From Bacteroidota bacterium (GTDB lineage: Bacteria > Bacteroidota > Bacteroidia > B-17B0 > Aurantibacillaceae): DNA of 64,000 nucleotides. A program made the position numbers and the translations under genes. The notes under the pieces were generated by a model that worked only from the letters and a program-made list of their open reading frames with translations, was not told where the DNA came from and did no database searches. The stretch covers positions 167,703 to 231,702 of the forward strand of contig CANFTW010000005.1 of assembly GCA_947450025.1 (NCBI GenBank). Direction: 5' to 3'. Positions 55,506-64,000 of this stretch are shown here, piece by piece; positions within the stretch are counted from its first letter, which is position 1; each line of letters begins with the position of its first letter.

Positions 55506-57026
55506 ATGGAAAAAAGAGTAAGATTACGTTTCGCGCCAAGTCCAACTGGCGGTTTACATATGGGTGGAGTTCGTACTGCCTTATTTAGTTATTTATTTGC
55601 CAAAAAACATGGTGGGGATTTTGTGTTACGTATTGAAGATACTGACCAAACTCGTTATGTAAATGGCGCTGAAGAATATATTATCAATGCCCTAAAATGG
55701 TGCGGTATTGAACCAAACGAAGGTGTTGGTTTTGGAGATGGGCCTTATGCACCATACCGTCAAAGCGAAAGAAAAGAATTAGGAATTTATAAAAAATATG
55801 CTGATCAATTAATTGCTTCGGGTCATGCCTATGTAGCGTTTGATACTTCTGAAGAATTAGACGAAATGCGTAAACGTTTAGAAGCTGCTAAAGTTGTGGC
55901 TCCTCAATATAATGCCATTACTCGTCAAAATATGCGTAATGCATTAACATTGCCAGAAGATGAAGTAAAAAAAATAATGGATAGCGGTGCACCTTATGTT
56001 GTTCGTTTAAAAGTGCCACGTAACGAAGAAATTCGTTTTCATGATATCATTCGCGGTTGGGTAACAGTAAACTCAAGTCAGGTTGATGATAAAGTTTTAT
56101 TAAAATCGGATGGGATGCCAACTTACCATTTAGCGCATATAGTTGATGATATTGAAATGAAAATTTCTCACGCCGTGCGCGGTGAAGAATGGTTGCCAAG
56201 TGCACCATCTCATATTTTAATTTATCGCTACTTAGGATTAGAAGAAGATATGCCAAAATTGGCTCACTTACCTTTAATTTTAAAACCAGATGGTAACGGA
56301 AAATTATCTAAACGTGATAAATCAGGCTTACCAATGTTTCCATTAGATTGGTTTGATGAGCGCACAGGAGAAAAATATGTAGGTTATAAAGAATCAGGTT
56401 TTACGCCAGATGCGTTCATTAATATGTTAGCGTTATTAGGATGGAACCCAGGTGATAACCGCGAAATCATGAGTAAGGAAGAATTAATTGCTAATTTTTC
56501 TTTTGAACGCGTGAATAAATCAGGGGCTAAATTTGATCCGGAAAAAACAAAATGGTTTAATCAACAATATTTAAGAATGCAAACAGATGAGCAATTAGCA
56601 GATTCTGTCATGCCATTATTAGAAGCAAAAGGTTTCAAAAAAGATAAGGCTTTTGTGACTGAATTTTGTAGATTGATAAAAGAGAAAGCGCATTTTGTAA
56701 CAGAGTTTTATGATTTAGGCTCTTACTTTTTTGCAGCGCCAACAAGCTATGATGAAAAAGTAATGACTAAAAAATGGAATGAAAATTCAAAGACAACTTA
56801 TTCTAAACTAACAGAAAAATTAACTGCTTTAGATACTTGGACAACAAACAGTTTACATGATTTATTTGCAGCTGTTGAACCAGAGTTAGGTAAAATTGAT
56901 ATGCAAGTAGTTCGCGTATTAACTACAGGTGTAGCTGGTGGTGCTCAGTTATTTGACATGTTAGCATTGTTAGGAAAAGAAGAAGTTCTTACTCGTTTAA
57001 ACAAGGCATTAGCAAGTTTATCATAG
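55506..57026 (+). CDS. gltX: Glutamyl-tRNA synthetase
   Basis: Charges tRNA-Glu. The class I motifs are PSPTGGLHMGGVRTALF (HIGH equivalent) and GKLSKRDK (KMSKS equivalent). About 506 residues. I use the ATG at 55506; the TTG at 55497 lies within the promoter box. tadA follows with a one-base overlap. Confidence 0.97.
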   Translation: MEKRVRLRFAPSPTGGLHMGGVRTALFSYLFAKKHGGDFVLRIEDTDQTRYVNGAEEYIINALKWCGIEPNEGVGFGDGPYAPYRQSERKELGIYKKYADQLIASGHAYVAFDTSEELDEMRKRLEAAKVVAPQYNAITRQNMRNALTLPEDEVKKIMDSGAPYVVRLKVPRNEEIRFHDIIRGWVTVNSSQVDDKVLLKSDGMPTYHLAHIVDDIEMKISHAVRGEEWLPSAPSHILIYRYLGLEEDMPKLAHLPLILKPDGNGKLSKRDKSGLPMFPLDWFDERTGEKYVGYKESGFTPDAFINMLALLGWNPGDNREIMSKEELIANFSFERVNKSGAKFDPEKTKWFNQQYLRMQTDEQLADSVMPLLEAKGFKKDKAFVTEFCRLIKEKAHFVTEFYDLGSYFFAAPTSYDEKVMTKKWNENSKTTYSKLTEKLTALDTWTTNSLHDLFAAVEPELGKIDMQVVRVLTTGVAGGAQLFDMLALLGKEEVLTRLNKALASLS

Positions 57027-57469
57027 TGGAATTATACTCTGACGAATATTTTATGAACGAAGCTCTTAAGGAAGCTCGTAAAGCTTTTGAAGCAGACGAA
57101 GTTCCAGTAGGTGCAGTAATTGTAGCAGACAATAAAATAATCGCTAGAGCACATAATTACACCGAGAGATTAAACGATGTCACCGCTCATGCCGAAATGC
57201 AAGCGATTACTTCAGCCGCTAATGCCATTGGAGGAAAATATTTAAATGATTGCACCTTATATGTAACGTTAGAACCTTGCCTGATGTGCGCTGGAGCTTT
57301 ACATTGGAGCCACATTACTAAAATTGTATTTGGTGCTAGCGACGAAAAAAAAGGATATAGTAAAATCAATCAAACGGTATTACATCCAAAAACTACTGTT
57401 GTAAAAGGCATCTTAGAACAAGAATGTTCAATGATATTAAAAGATTTTTTTCAAACTAAAAGAAAATAA
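57026..57469 (+). CDS. tadA: tRNA-specific adenosine deaminase (nucleoside deaminase)
   Basis: Deaminates A34 of tRNA-Arg to inosine. Zinc/catalytic motif HAE (His55, Glu57 in TAHAEMQA) and PCLMC (Cys85, Cys88). 147 residues from a GTG start that overlaps the gltX stop TAG by one base, so translation is likely coupled. The C-terminal VLHPKTTVVKGILEQECS is typical of TadA. An SDR gene follows in three bases. Confidence 0.93.
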   Translation: MELYSDEYFMNEALKEARKAFEADEVPVGAVIVADNKIIARAHNYTERLNDVTAHAEMQAITSAANAIGGKYLNDCTLYVTLEPCLMCAGALHWSHITKIVFGASDEKKGYSKINQTVLHPKTTVVKGILEQECSMILKDFFQTKRK

Positions 57470-57471
57470 AA

Positions 57472-58260
57472 ATGAATTTAGATTTAAAACATAAACAAGC
57501 TATTGTTTGCGGAAGCACACAAGGAATTGGAAAAGCGATTGCATTAGAATTAGCAAACTTGGGAGCAAGTGTTACTTTAATTGCTCGTAACGAGGAAGCG
57601 TTAAAAACAACTAAACAAGAATTAAGTGCTGCTGCAGGCCAATTACATTCATACTTATGTGTTGATTTTAGTAAGCCTGAAGAATTAAAACAAATTGTTG
57701 AAGCGTATTTACAACGTCAACCAATTGTGCATATTTTAGTAAACAATACTGGTGGCCCTCCTGCTGGCCCAGCTCATTTAGCAAAAACAGATGAGTTTTT
57801 GTCAGCCTTCAATAATCATTTAATTTGCAATCATATATTAGCACAAGCATGTATTGAAGGCATGAAAAATGCGAAATACGGGCGTATCATCAATATTATT
57901 TCTACATCGGTAAAACAACCTTTAGCAAACTTAGGAGTCTCTAATACAATACGCGCCGCAGTAGCCAATTGGGCAAAAACCTTAGCTGGCGAATTAGGTA
58001 AATTTAATATTACTGTAAATAATGTGTTACCAGGCGCTACCTCAACCGTTCGTTTAAAATCTATTATCGAAAATAAATCAACCAAAACTGGTCATGCTTT
58101 AGATGCGGTAACTAACGAAATGATTGCTGAAATCCCAATGGGTCGCTTTGCAGAAGCTTCTGAAATTGCAAACGCCGTTGCGTTTTTAGCATCTCCAGCA
58201 GCATCCTACATCAATGGTATAAATTTACCAGTAGACGGGGGAAGAACGGGCTGTTTGTAA
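57472..58260 (+). CDS. SDR-family protein lacking the YxxxK catalytic pair
   Basis: 262 residues with a Rossmann fold: GSTQGIGKAIA as cofactor loop and NNTGGPP in place of NNAG. The catalytic Ser appears in IINIISTSVKQP, but where classical members have YSASKAA this protein has SNTIRAA, so Tyr and Lys are Ser and Arg. The subgroup with NLGVSNTIRA is widespread, and its reaction is not known to me. It follows tadA closely. FabG is not a good name. Confidence 0.85.
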   Translation: MNLDLKHKQAIVCGSTQGIGKAIALELANLGASVTLIARNEEALKTTKQELSAAAGQLHSYLCVDFSKPEELKQIVEAYLQRQPIVHILVNNTGGPPAGPAHLAKTDEFLSAFNNHLICNHILAQACIEGMKNAKYGRIINIISTSVKQPLANLGVSNTIRAAVANWAKTLAGELGKFNITVNNVLPGATSTVRLKSIIENKSTKTGHALDAVTNEMIAEIPMGRFAEASEIANAVAFLASPAASYINGINLPVDGGRTGCL

Positions 58261-58335
58261 CCTTATTTTCTTTTAAAAACATCGTCTAATTAACTAATAC
58301 TTTCGATTAATTAAACACAATTTATAGATAAAAAC

Positions 58336-58369
58336 TTGGCAATTTCTCAAGTTTTTAATATTATATTTG
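58336..58369 (+). promoter_or_regulatory. Promoter of the nucleotidyltransferase-TPR-DUF4292-EnvC unit
   Basis: TTGG (58336-58339) and TATATTTG (58362-58369), with a spacer of 22-23 bases, resemble the Bacteroidota consensus; the -7 box is perfect. Transcription would start near 58376, 25 bases before the ATG. Confidence 0.5.
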
Positions 58370-58400
58370 TTTCCATATATTACCTGATTATACGAAAATT

Positions 58401-59411
58401 ATGAAGATTATTATACCAATGGCAGGAAAAGGAAAACGTATGCGTCCGCATACCTTAACCGTTCCAAAACCATTAATTAATATTGCCGGAAAACCTATTG
58501 TACAAAGATTGGTAGAAGATATTACTAAAGTATGTGGTGAAAAAGTGGATGAAATCGCATTTATTATTGGTCCAGATTTCGGAAAAGAAGTTGAAGATAA
58601 TTTAATAAAAATTGCTCAGTCACAAGGCGCTAAAGGAACTATTTGTTACCAAGAAAAAGCATTAGGAACTGCACATGCCATCATGTGCGCCAAAGATAGT
58701 ATATCGGGAAAAACAGTAGTGGCTTTTGCTGATACATTATTTAAAGCTGATTTTGTAATGGACACCAATCAAGAAGGTGTTATTTGGGTGCAAGGTATCG
58801 AAGATCCTCGTCAATTTGGAGTCGTAAAATTAAATGAGGCAGGCGTGATTACTGATTTTGTGGAAAAGCCTCAAACCTTTGTGAGCAATTTAGCAATCAT
58901 TGGAATTTACTATTTTAAAGATGGCGATAATCTTAAGAAAGAATTACAATATTTATTAGATAACAACATTACAGAAAAAGGAGAATACCAATTAACGAAT
59001 GCTTTAGAGAATATGAAGCAAAAAGGGATTGCGTTTACTCCGGGGAAAGTAACCGAATGGTTAGATTGTGGCAATAAAGATGCTACCGTATATACCAATC
59101 AAAGAGTATTGGAGTTTAATAAAGGGAATGCGGAATTAAAAGGTACAAATATCATTACAGAAAACTCAGTGATTATTGAGCCTTGTTACATTGGCAACAA
59201 TGTGGTAATCAAAAATTCAATCGTTGGCCCTCATGCTTCCATTGGTGAAAATAGTTCAGTGAACTATAGTGTTATCAAAAACAGTATCATTCAAGCTAAC
59301 ACCAAATTAAATCATGCAATTATTTCAAATAGCATGATTGGTGAAGGTGCTGAATTAAAAGGCAAATCATTAGACCTAAGTATAAGCGACTATTCAACAC
59401 TTTCATTATAA
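58401..59411 (+). CDS. Sugar-phosphate nucleotidyltransferase with left-handed beta-helix tail
   Basis: 336 residues. N-terminal nucleotidyltransferase fold with AGKGKRMRPHTLTVPKPL and IVQRLVEDI, substrate-site VAFADTLFKAD and FVEKPQT. The C-terminal 90 residues have hexapeptide repeats (IGNNVVIKNSIVGPHASIGE) as in bifunctional glucose-1-phosphate/GlcNAc-1-phosphate enzymes, but the trimer region seems too short to carry a full acetyltransferase. Product sugar cannot be named. It starts the unit with the TPR, DUF4292 and EnvC-like genes. Confidence 0.88.
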   Translation: MKIIIPMAGKGKRMRPHTLTVPKPLINIAGKPIVQRLVEDITKVCGEKVDEIAFIIGPDFGKEVEDNLIKIAQSQGAKGTICYQEKALGTAHAIMCAKDSISGKTVVAFADTLFKADFVMDTNQEGVIWVQGIEDPRQFGVVKLNEAGVITDFVEKPQTFVSNLAIIGIYYFKDGDNLKKELQYLLDNNITEKGEYQLTNALENMKQKGIAFTPGKVTEWLDCGNKDATVYTNQRVLEFNKGNAELKGTNIITENSVIIEPCYIGNNVVIKNSIVGPHASIGENSSVNYSVIKNSIIQANTKLNHAIISNSMIGEGAELKGKSLDLSISDYSTLSL

Positions 59412-59427
59412 TTCGAAACCAATATTA

Positions 59428-61179
59428 TTGAAATTTAAAGCCAACATATTTTTTTATTGCTTGATTTTATCTTTATTGGTAGCTCATCTAGGCTCTTGTA
59501 AATCTAAAAAGCAAACAACACAATCCTCTTCAAGTTCTGGCAACTCAAAAGGCATATCTGAACAGAATCAAGTAAATTTTACTTACAACTTTATTGAAGG
59601 CTGTAAGGAACGAATGAAGGGTAATATTGAACTCGCTGAAAATCGTTTTAAAGAATGCTTAAAACTTGACCCTTCATCTGCGGCAGTAAAATATGAATTA
59701 GGAAGTATTTATCGTTTTAATGGATTAGCAGATGAGGCTTTAAAATATGCGAAAGAATGCGCGAATGCTGACCCTACAAATGAATGGTATCAATTACTAT
59801 ACATTGAATGTTTGCATAGTAAACGACAATATGCACAAGCAGCAGAGGTTTATTTAAGATTAACGAAAACATTTCCAAATCGCTCTGAATTTCAAGAAAG
59901 TTTAGCAGCTGAATATATGTATAGCGGCAATTATGAAAAATCATTTAAAACCTATGATGATCTTGAAAAGAAATTTGGACAAAACGAAACGTTTACTCTA
60001 AATAAAATAAAGCTATTACGACAACTTAAAAAAAATACAGAAGCTGAAATTGAATTTAAAAAACTAATTCAATCTAACCCTAATGAAACAAGATATTATA
60101 CCTATTTAGCAGAATTTTATCAGGACATCAATCAAAACGACAAGGCCATGGATGCTTATAAAGAAGCCTTAAAAGTAGACCCTAAAAATGCCATGGTTCA
60201 CTTAGCACTCGCTGATTATTATAAATTACAAAACGACAAGGATAATTTTTATAAAGAAGTGAAAATTGCTTTTGAAAACCCAGACTTAGAAGTTGATACT
60301 AAATTAAAAATCCTAGAATCTTATTATGAATTATCGGAAGCGAATAGTACTTATAAAGACCAAGCAATAGAGCTTTGCAACATTGCCTTAAAACTGCATT
60401 CTTCTTCCGCAGATATTCATAACATATATGCCGACTTTTTATTAAAGGATAAGAAATTAAAAGAAGCTCAAGTTGAATATAATGAAGCTATAAAACTTGA
60501 TAAAAGTCGATTTTCAATTTGGCAACAATTAATGTATGTCGAATCCGAATTAAATGACTACAAAACACTTGAATCTCATAGTGCCGAGGCTATTGAATTG
60601 TTCCCAACCAATGCACTTCCATACTATTTTAATGCTATTGCAAATATTCAATTAAAACAATACTCTACAGCTATTACTGCTTTAGAAGACGGGATTGAGT
60701 TTGTCTATAATAACAAACCTTTATTAATCGAGTTTTATTCTAATTTAGGAAATGCGTATAACGATATTAAAAATTATGAGCGTTCTGATAAAGCCTATGA
60801 TGATGCTTTAAAAGTAGATCCAGATAATGCCTCTGTACTTAATAATTACGCTTACTATTTATCACTTAGAAAAGTAAATTTAGAAAAAGCTGAAAAATTT
60901 TCGAAACGTAGTAATGAATTAGCCCCTAATAATCGCTCTTATATTGACACCTATGGATGGATTCTATACCAACAAGGAAAATACAAAGAGGCTGAGGAAT
61001 GGTTGAGTAAAGCCGTTAAAATGGGCACAAAAAGTGCTATCTCTGAACATTACGGTGATGTATTATATAAGTTAAATCGAAAAGAAGAAGCCTTACAGTA
61101 TTGGCAGGAAGCTAAATCAGCTGGAGGTGGTTCTGAAGGCTTAGATAAAAAAATTACCGAAAAAAAATTAAATGACTAA
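59428..61179 (+). CDS. TPR-repeat outer membrane lipoprotein
   Basis: 583 residues. Signal peptide with lipobox LGSC (Cys24) and the CKSKKQ start also seen in the following gene. About 12-14 tetratricopeptide repeats fill the rest (e.g. AVKYELGSIYRFNGLADEAL, SVLNNYAYYLSLRKVNLEKA). Start is the TTG at 59428; the next ATG would remove the lipobox. It likely acts as a scaffold at the outer membrane, next to the DUF4292 lipoprotein and EnvC, suggesting a role in envelope maintenance or cell separation. The last codons overlap the DUF4292 gene by 8 bases. Confidence 0.88.
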   Translation: MKFKANIFFYCLILSLLVAHLGSCKSKKQTTQSSSSSGNSKGISEQNQVNFTYNFIEGCKERMKGNIELAENRFKECLKLDPSSAAVKYELGSIYRFNGLADEALKYAKECANADPTNEWYQLLYIECLHSKRQYAQAAEVYLRLTKTFPNRSEFQESLAAEYMYSGNYEKSFKTYDDLEKKFGQNETFTLNKIKLLRQLKKNTEAEIEFKKLIQSNPNETRYYTYLAEFYQDINQNDKAMDAYKEALKVDPKNAMVHLALADYYKLQNDKDNFYKEVKIAFENPDLEVDTKLKILESYYELSEANSTYKDQAIELCNIALKLHSSSADIHNIYADFLLKDKKLKEAQVEYNEAIKLDKSRFSIWQQLMYVESELNDYKTLESHSAEAIELFPTNALPYYFNAIANIQLKQYSTAITALEDGIEFVYNNKPLLIEFYSNLGNAYNDIKNYERSDKAYDDALKVDPDNASVLNNYAYYLSLRKVNLEKAEKFSKRSNELAPNNRSYIDTYGWILYQQGKYKEAEEWLSKAVKMGTKSAISEHYGDVLYKLNRKEEALQYWQEAKSAGGGSEGLDKKITEKKLND

Positions 61180-62056
61180 ACATTACTCATCATACATTAC
61201 TTTAATTTTCATGAGTATCATGTTTTTGAGCTCCTGTAAATCAAAAAAGCAATTACAACAAAGTCATGCTGCTCCAATAACAGTTGAAGATACAACAGGC
61301 AAATGTCGTCTAACATTTAAAACTGCTAAAACGTTATCTAAACATATCAAAGAAAACGAATTAGCCTATAAATGGATTTACGCAAAAGCAGATGTGCAAA
61401 CACTCATTGACGGAGAAGACCATAATTTAGATATTCGAATTAAAGGAAGAAAAGATAGTGCAATTTGGATTTCGATTCAAGCTGTTGGGCTTATTGATAT
61501 TGCTAAAATATTAATTACCCGAGATACAGTGAAAATGGTTGTATACGTTAAAAAGCAATACTTTATAGGTGATTTTAATTACATTAACCAACTCCTTAAT
61601 GCCGACTTAGATTTTGATTTAATTCAAGCAGCATTAATAGGAAACAGTGCTGATTTTGATGATGAAGACAGTAAAATGAAACCAATGGTAGATAGAGAAA
61701 ACTGCCAATATGTGTTAAGCACCGAACGAAAACGTAAGCTAAGGCGTATAACAAGCGGACAAGACTCTTTAAAACGTTCTTTACAAACAATGATTTTAAA
61801 CCCAGATAATTTTAAAATCACCACCAATGAATTTAAAGATGTGGCAACTAATCGAAGTTTTTATGCAAAATATGATAATTTTCTTGCACCAGACTCCATT
61901 TTTGCACCACACCATGTTAATATTGAGATAAAGGCAGAGAAGAAAATAGACCTTAAAATTAACTATGTTCGCATAGAGATAAATCAGCCTCAAAAATTGC
62001 TGCTGAACATACCAAAAAATTATGAACCTATTCCAATCAAAAAAGAACAACGTTAA
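61172..62056 (+). CDS. DUF4292 lipoprotein
   Basis: 294 residues. Lipobox LSSC then KSKKQLQQS. The body resembles LolA/LolB-like half-barrels: KWIYAKADVQTLIDG, DAIWISIQAVGLIDIAKILI in the reading IRIKGRKDSAIWIS and IDIAKILITRD, with VVYVKKQYFIGDF. DUF4292 proteins form an apparent lipoprotein-carrier fold in Bacteroidota and usually lie between a TPR lipoprotein and an EnvC-type gene, as here. It overlaps the EnvC-like gene by 35 bases. Role not established. Confidence 0.85.
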   Translation: MTKHYSSYITLIFMSIMFLSSCKSKKQLQQSHAAPITVEDTTGKCRLTFKTAKTLSKHIKENELAYKWIYAKADVQTLIDGEDHNLDIRIKGRKDSAIWISIQAVGLIDIAKILITRDTVKMVVYVKKQYFIGDFNYINQLLNADLDFDLIQAALIGNSADFDDEDSKMKPMVDRENCQYVLSTERKRKLRRITSGQDSLKRSLQTMILNPDNFKITTNEFKDVATNRSFYAKYDNFLAPDSIFAPHHVNIEIKAEKKIDLKINYVRIEINQPQKLLLNIPKNYEPIPIKKEQR

Positions 62057-63365
62057 TAGCATTTTTTTATGCTTCATCTTTTTATTGATTAGTATTTCAA
62101 TTCCCTTAATTTCTCAAACAAAAGTTCAACCTTCTCAAAAGGATTTACAGAATAAAAAAAACAGGCTGAATGATGACATCAAACAACTGAATTCTCAAAT
62201 TAGTAAAACCAAGGATAAAAAAAAATCACAGATCAATAACATTGTGATTATTAATACGAAAATAAAAGTTCGTGAAGAGTTAATTGGAACCATCAATAGC
62301 GAATTAACAGACATTAATAATAGCATTAAAAAAAACACCACTGAGATTAATGCTCTAAAAGCTACGCTTGACAAATTAAAAGGCGAATACGCCAAAATGA
62401 TTTATTTTGCTCAACGTAATCAAGACTCGTACACCAAAATTATGTTTCTATTTTCTTCGGGAAACTTTAACCAGGCTTATATGCGTATTAAATATTTTCA
62501 ACAATATGCCGACTTTAGAAAAAAACAAGCTGATGAAATTGTAGCCACGCAGTTAATTTTATCAAGCAAACTTAAAGAATTGGAAGCGCAACGACACGAG
62601 AAAAATGTATTGCTTGGTAATGAAAAAGAAGAAAAACAACAGTTAGATGGAGAAAAACAACAACAAGAAATTGTTTTAAGTGAGTTACAACAACAAGAAA
62701 AAGAATTAAAGCAAGAATTAGAAAAGAAAAAACGTGATGCTGAAAATTTACAAATTGCGATTAGGCGTTTAATTGAAGCCGAAATAAAACGTAAGCTCGA
62801 AGAATCAACCAAAATAGCCGCTGCAAAAGCCGAGAAAGCCGAAAAAGCTGAAAAAAATAAAAATAAATCCAAAACTAAAACAGATACTAAAACTAATAAA
62901 ACAGAAGTAAAAGCCACGGCTCCTGAATTAACTGCCGAGGCAGAAGCAGTAGGTGCCGATTTTTCGAGTAGTAGAGGAAAACTACCTTGGCCAGTAACTA
63001 AAGGAACTATTTGCCAATATTATGGCGAATATGAGCACCCTGCCATTAAAGGTTTTATGATGAATAATAATGGTGTAGAAATTTGCGTAAACAAAGGAAC
63101 ACAGGCTAGAGCAATTTTTGAAGGCGAAGTCACCAGTATTGCTATTTCTCCTACAGGCGGAAAATTAATTATTATTAGGCATGGTGAATATTTAAGTGTA
63201 TACAGTAATATTGGAGATGTATTTGTAAAACAAGGCGATAAAGTTACCATCAAACAATCCATTGGAACTATTTTAGATGAGGATGGAAAAACCAGCATGA
63301 ATCTTCAAATTTGGAAAGGACAAAAAACCATGGACCCAAGTGGTTGGTTGTTTAATGCGAGGTAG
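62022..63365 (+). CDS. EnvC-like murein hydrolase activator (M23/LytM fold, degenerate zinc site)
   Basis: 447 residues: signal peptide (to about 33), long coiled coil (about 35-275) with a Lys/Glu/Ala-rich end, a Thr/Lys linker, and a C-terminal LytM domain from LPWPVTKGTICQYYG. The zinc ligands are gone: the HxGxD motif is N349-N-G-V-E353, and the later LHFE is MNLQI. Such domains activate amidases rather than cut peptidoglycan, as EnvC and NlpD do at the septum. Amidase not in the window. Last of the nucleotidyltransferase-TPR-DUF4292-EnvC unit. Confidence 0.9.
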   Translation: MNLFQSKKNNVNSIFLCFIFLLISISIPLISQTKVQPSQKDLQNKKNRLNDDIKQLNSQISKTKDKKKSQINNIVIINTKIKVREELIGTINSELTDINNSIKKNTTEINALKATLDKLKGEYAKMIYFAQRNQDSYTKIMFLFSSGNFNQAYMRIKYFQQYADFRKKQADEIVATQLILSSKLKELEAQRHEKNVLLGNEKEEKQQLDGEKQQQEIVLSELQQQEKELKQELEKKKRDAENLQIAIRRLIEAEIKRKLEESTKIAAAKAEKAEKAEKNKNKSKTKTDTKTNKTEVKATAPELTAEAEAVGADFSSSRGKLPWPVTKGTICQYYGEYEHPAIKGFMMNNNGVEICVNKGTQARAIFEGEVTSIAISPTGGKLIIIRHGEYLSVYSNIGDVFVKQGDKVTIKQSIGTILDEDGKTSMNLQIWKGQKTMDPSGWLFNAR

Positions 63366-63382
63366 TTTTATGTTTAATTTAG

Positions 63383-63390
63383 TATATTTG
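63383..63390 (+). promoter_or_regulatory. -7 promoter box upstream of the FISUMP gene
   Basis: TATATTTG matches TAnnTTTG. If used, transcription starts near 63397 and gives a leader of about 170 bases containing the palindrome at 63443-63467. Confidence 0.4.
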
Positions 63391-63442
63391 ATAAACTAGA
63401 AAAAGCTAAGTTATGGCAGTTATCTACCCTCTAGGCAGCAAG

Positions 63443-63467
63443 ATATCCGCCATTTTATGGCGGATAT
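63443..63467. repeat. Palindrome ATATCCGCCAT-TTT-ATGGCGGATAT in intergenic DNA
   Basis: An 11-base-pair perfect inverted repeat around three bases, richer in G+C than its surroundings. Imperfect inverted copies of GCTAA-TT flank it at 63405-63413 and 63471-63479. It is followed by no T tract, so it is not a typical terminator. It looks like a repeat unit or recombination/insertion scar; it is the only gene-free stretch near 200 bases (63366-63565). Confidence 0.5.
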
Positions 63468-63565
63468 AAACAAGTTAGCGTTCATTGGTAAAAACCCGAC
63501 AGTAACAAAAAATAAATAAAAACTGAAAAATAAAAACGAGCATTAACAATTAAAATAAAAACAAC

Positions 63566-64000
63566 ATGAAAAAATACAATCTAAAGACAGTGCTAACATT
63601 ATTTATTGTGATGTTATTTGCGCAAATAAATTATAGCCAAACCGTAACTATAGGGACCCAAGTTTGGACAAGCAAAAACCTTAATGTAAGTACCTACCGA
63701 AATGGCGATGTAATACCACAGGTGCAAGACCAAAACGCTTGGGCAAAATTAACTACCGGTGCTTGGTGTTATTATAATAACGATGCATCCAATGGCACAA
63801 AATACGGCAAGCTTTATAACTGGTATGCGGTGCATGACCCACGCGGCCTAGCGCCAAACGGTTACCACATACCCACAGATGCAGAGTGGACGAAACTAAC
63901 CGATTACTTAGGCGGAGAAAGTGGAGCCGGCACAAAAATTAAAAGTACCAGTGGATGGAATAATAACGGTAACGGCACCAACAGTAGTGGATTTTCAGGT
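63566..64000 (+). CDS. FISUMP-domain secreted protein, N-terminal part (cut by window edge)
   Basis: 145 codons open to the end of the window. A signal peptide (ending NYSQT) is followed by VTIGTQVWTSKNLNVSTYRNGD, which is part of the Fibrobacter succinogenes major paralogous domain; the TSKNLNV and GKLYNWYAVHDPRGLAPNGY and WTKLTDYLGG phrases are typical. The domain occurs in extracellular proteins of Bacteroidota and Fibrobacteres; function poorly understood. A C-terminal T9SS domain may lie beyond the window. Confidence 0.9.
   Translation, partial: MKKYNLKTVLTLFIVMLFAQINYSQTVTIGTQVWTSKNLNVSTYRNGDVIPQVQDQNAWAKLTTGAWCYYNNDASNGTKYGKLYNWYAVHDPRGLAPNGYHIPTDAEWTKLTDYLGGESGAGTKIKSTSGWNNNGNGTNSSGFSG

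Noticed and set aside
57472..58260. FabG (3-oxoacyl-ACP reductase)
   Set aside because: The catalytic Tyr and Lys are missing, and the fatty acid genes lie 48 kb away.
62498..62917. 139-codon open frame on the minus strand opposite the EnvC-like gene
   Set aside because: It is the antisense shadow of the Lys/Glu/Gln-rich coiled coil: a Phe/Ser/Cys-rich sequence typical of reversed AAA/GAA codons, with no start context or family.
63143..63365. Active M23 endopeptidase
   Set aside because: All zinc ligands of the LytM site are replaced, so the domain is treated as an amidase activator.
63405..63485. Integron attC-like site
   Set aside because: The outer boxes (GCTAAGTTA and CAAGTTAGC) do not fit the RYYYAAC/GTTRRRY pair, the central palindrome is too perfect for attC, and no integrase is present.

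Overview
The window is a stretch of an AT-rich Bacteroidota chromosome. The evidence is consistent: type IX secretion (T9SS) cargo proteins with C-terminal sorting domains, a PorV/PorQ-family protein next to a PorU-type C25 peptidase, a PorG-like (DUF6089) protein, a lipoprotein TamA (TamL), a SusC/SusD pair, DUF3822 next to rsmD, and promoters of the Bacteroidota type (TTTG, then about 17-23 bases, then TAnnTTTG). A heme A synthase points to aerobic respiration. I cannot fix the family or genus from the sequence alone. I see no tRNA, rRNA, CRISPR array, prophage or insertion sequence, and no gene-free stretch longer than about 200 bases.

Layout: 1-6600 holds, on the minus strand, the start of bamA (cut by the window edge), uppS, and the rimP-nusA-infB operon. 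6730-11200 carries a small membrane protein, acpP-fabF-rnc and the ABC-F protein ettA. 11300-23900 is mixed housekeeping and envelope genes: a secreted subtilase with a PorG-like barrel beside it, a gamma-carbonic anhydrase-like protein, prfC, TamL, an rRNA/tRNA methyltransferase, DUF3822-rsmD and a thioredoxin-fold lipoprotein-like gene that has lost its CxxC.

23870-31590 is the most distinctive region. A run of ten small minus-strand genes (eRF1-like, holin/YqjE-like, two YtxH, two DUF5670 mini-membrane proteins, a repeat protein, a coiled-coil protein, CsbD) looks like a stress/envelope module. It lies directly downstream of a regulatory array: cupin, AraC-type regulator, AraC-type regulator, hybrid histidine kinase, lone receiver. 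Both AraC proteins have what looks like a degenerate heavy-metal-associated (HMA) fold in front of the DNA-binding domain. The gap between them carries a 10-base direct repeat with a 21-base period, placed where the -33 box of a promoter would be.

31730-44160 contains a giant SprB-repeat adhesin exported by T9SS, a small His/Lys/Glu-rich protein, heme A synthase, rfbA, a polyprenyl synthetase, a thioesterase and an isolated SusC/SusD pair. 44340-55413 has a sugar-phosphate isomerase, lipB, pssA, and a tight run of MBOAT O-acyltransferase, SGNH-like hydrolase, PorV/PorQ-family protein and a very long PorU2-like peptidase. 55506-63365 holds gltX-tadA-SDR and a sugar nucleotidyltransferase, TPR lipoprotein, DUF4292 lipoprotein and EnvC-like operon. 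The window ends in a FISUMP-domain secreted protein, cut by the edge, preceded by a palindromic intergenic sequence.
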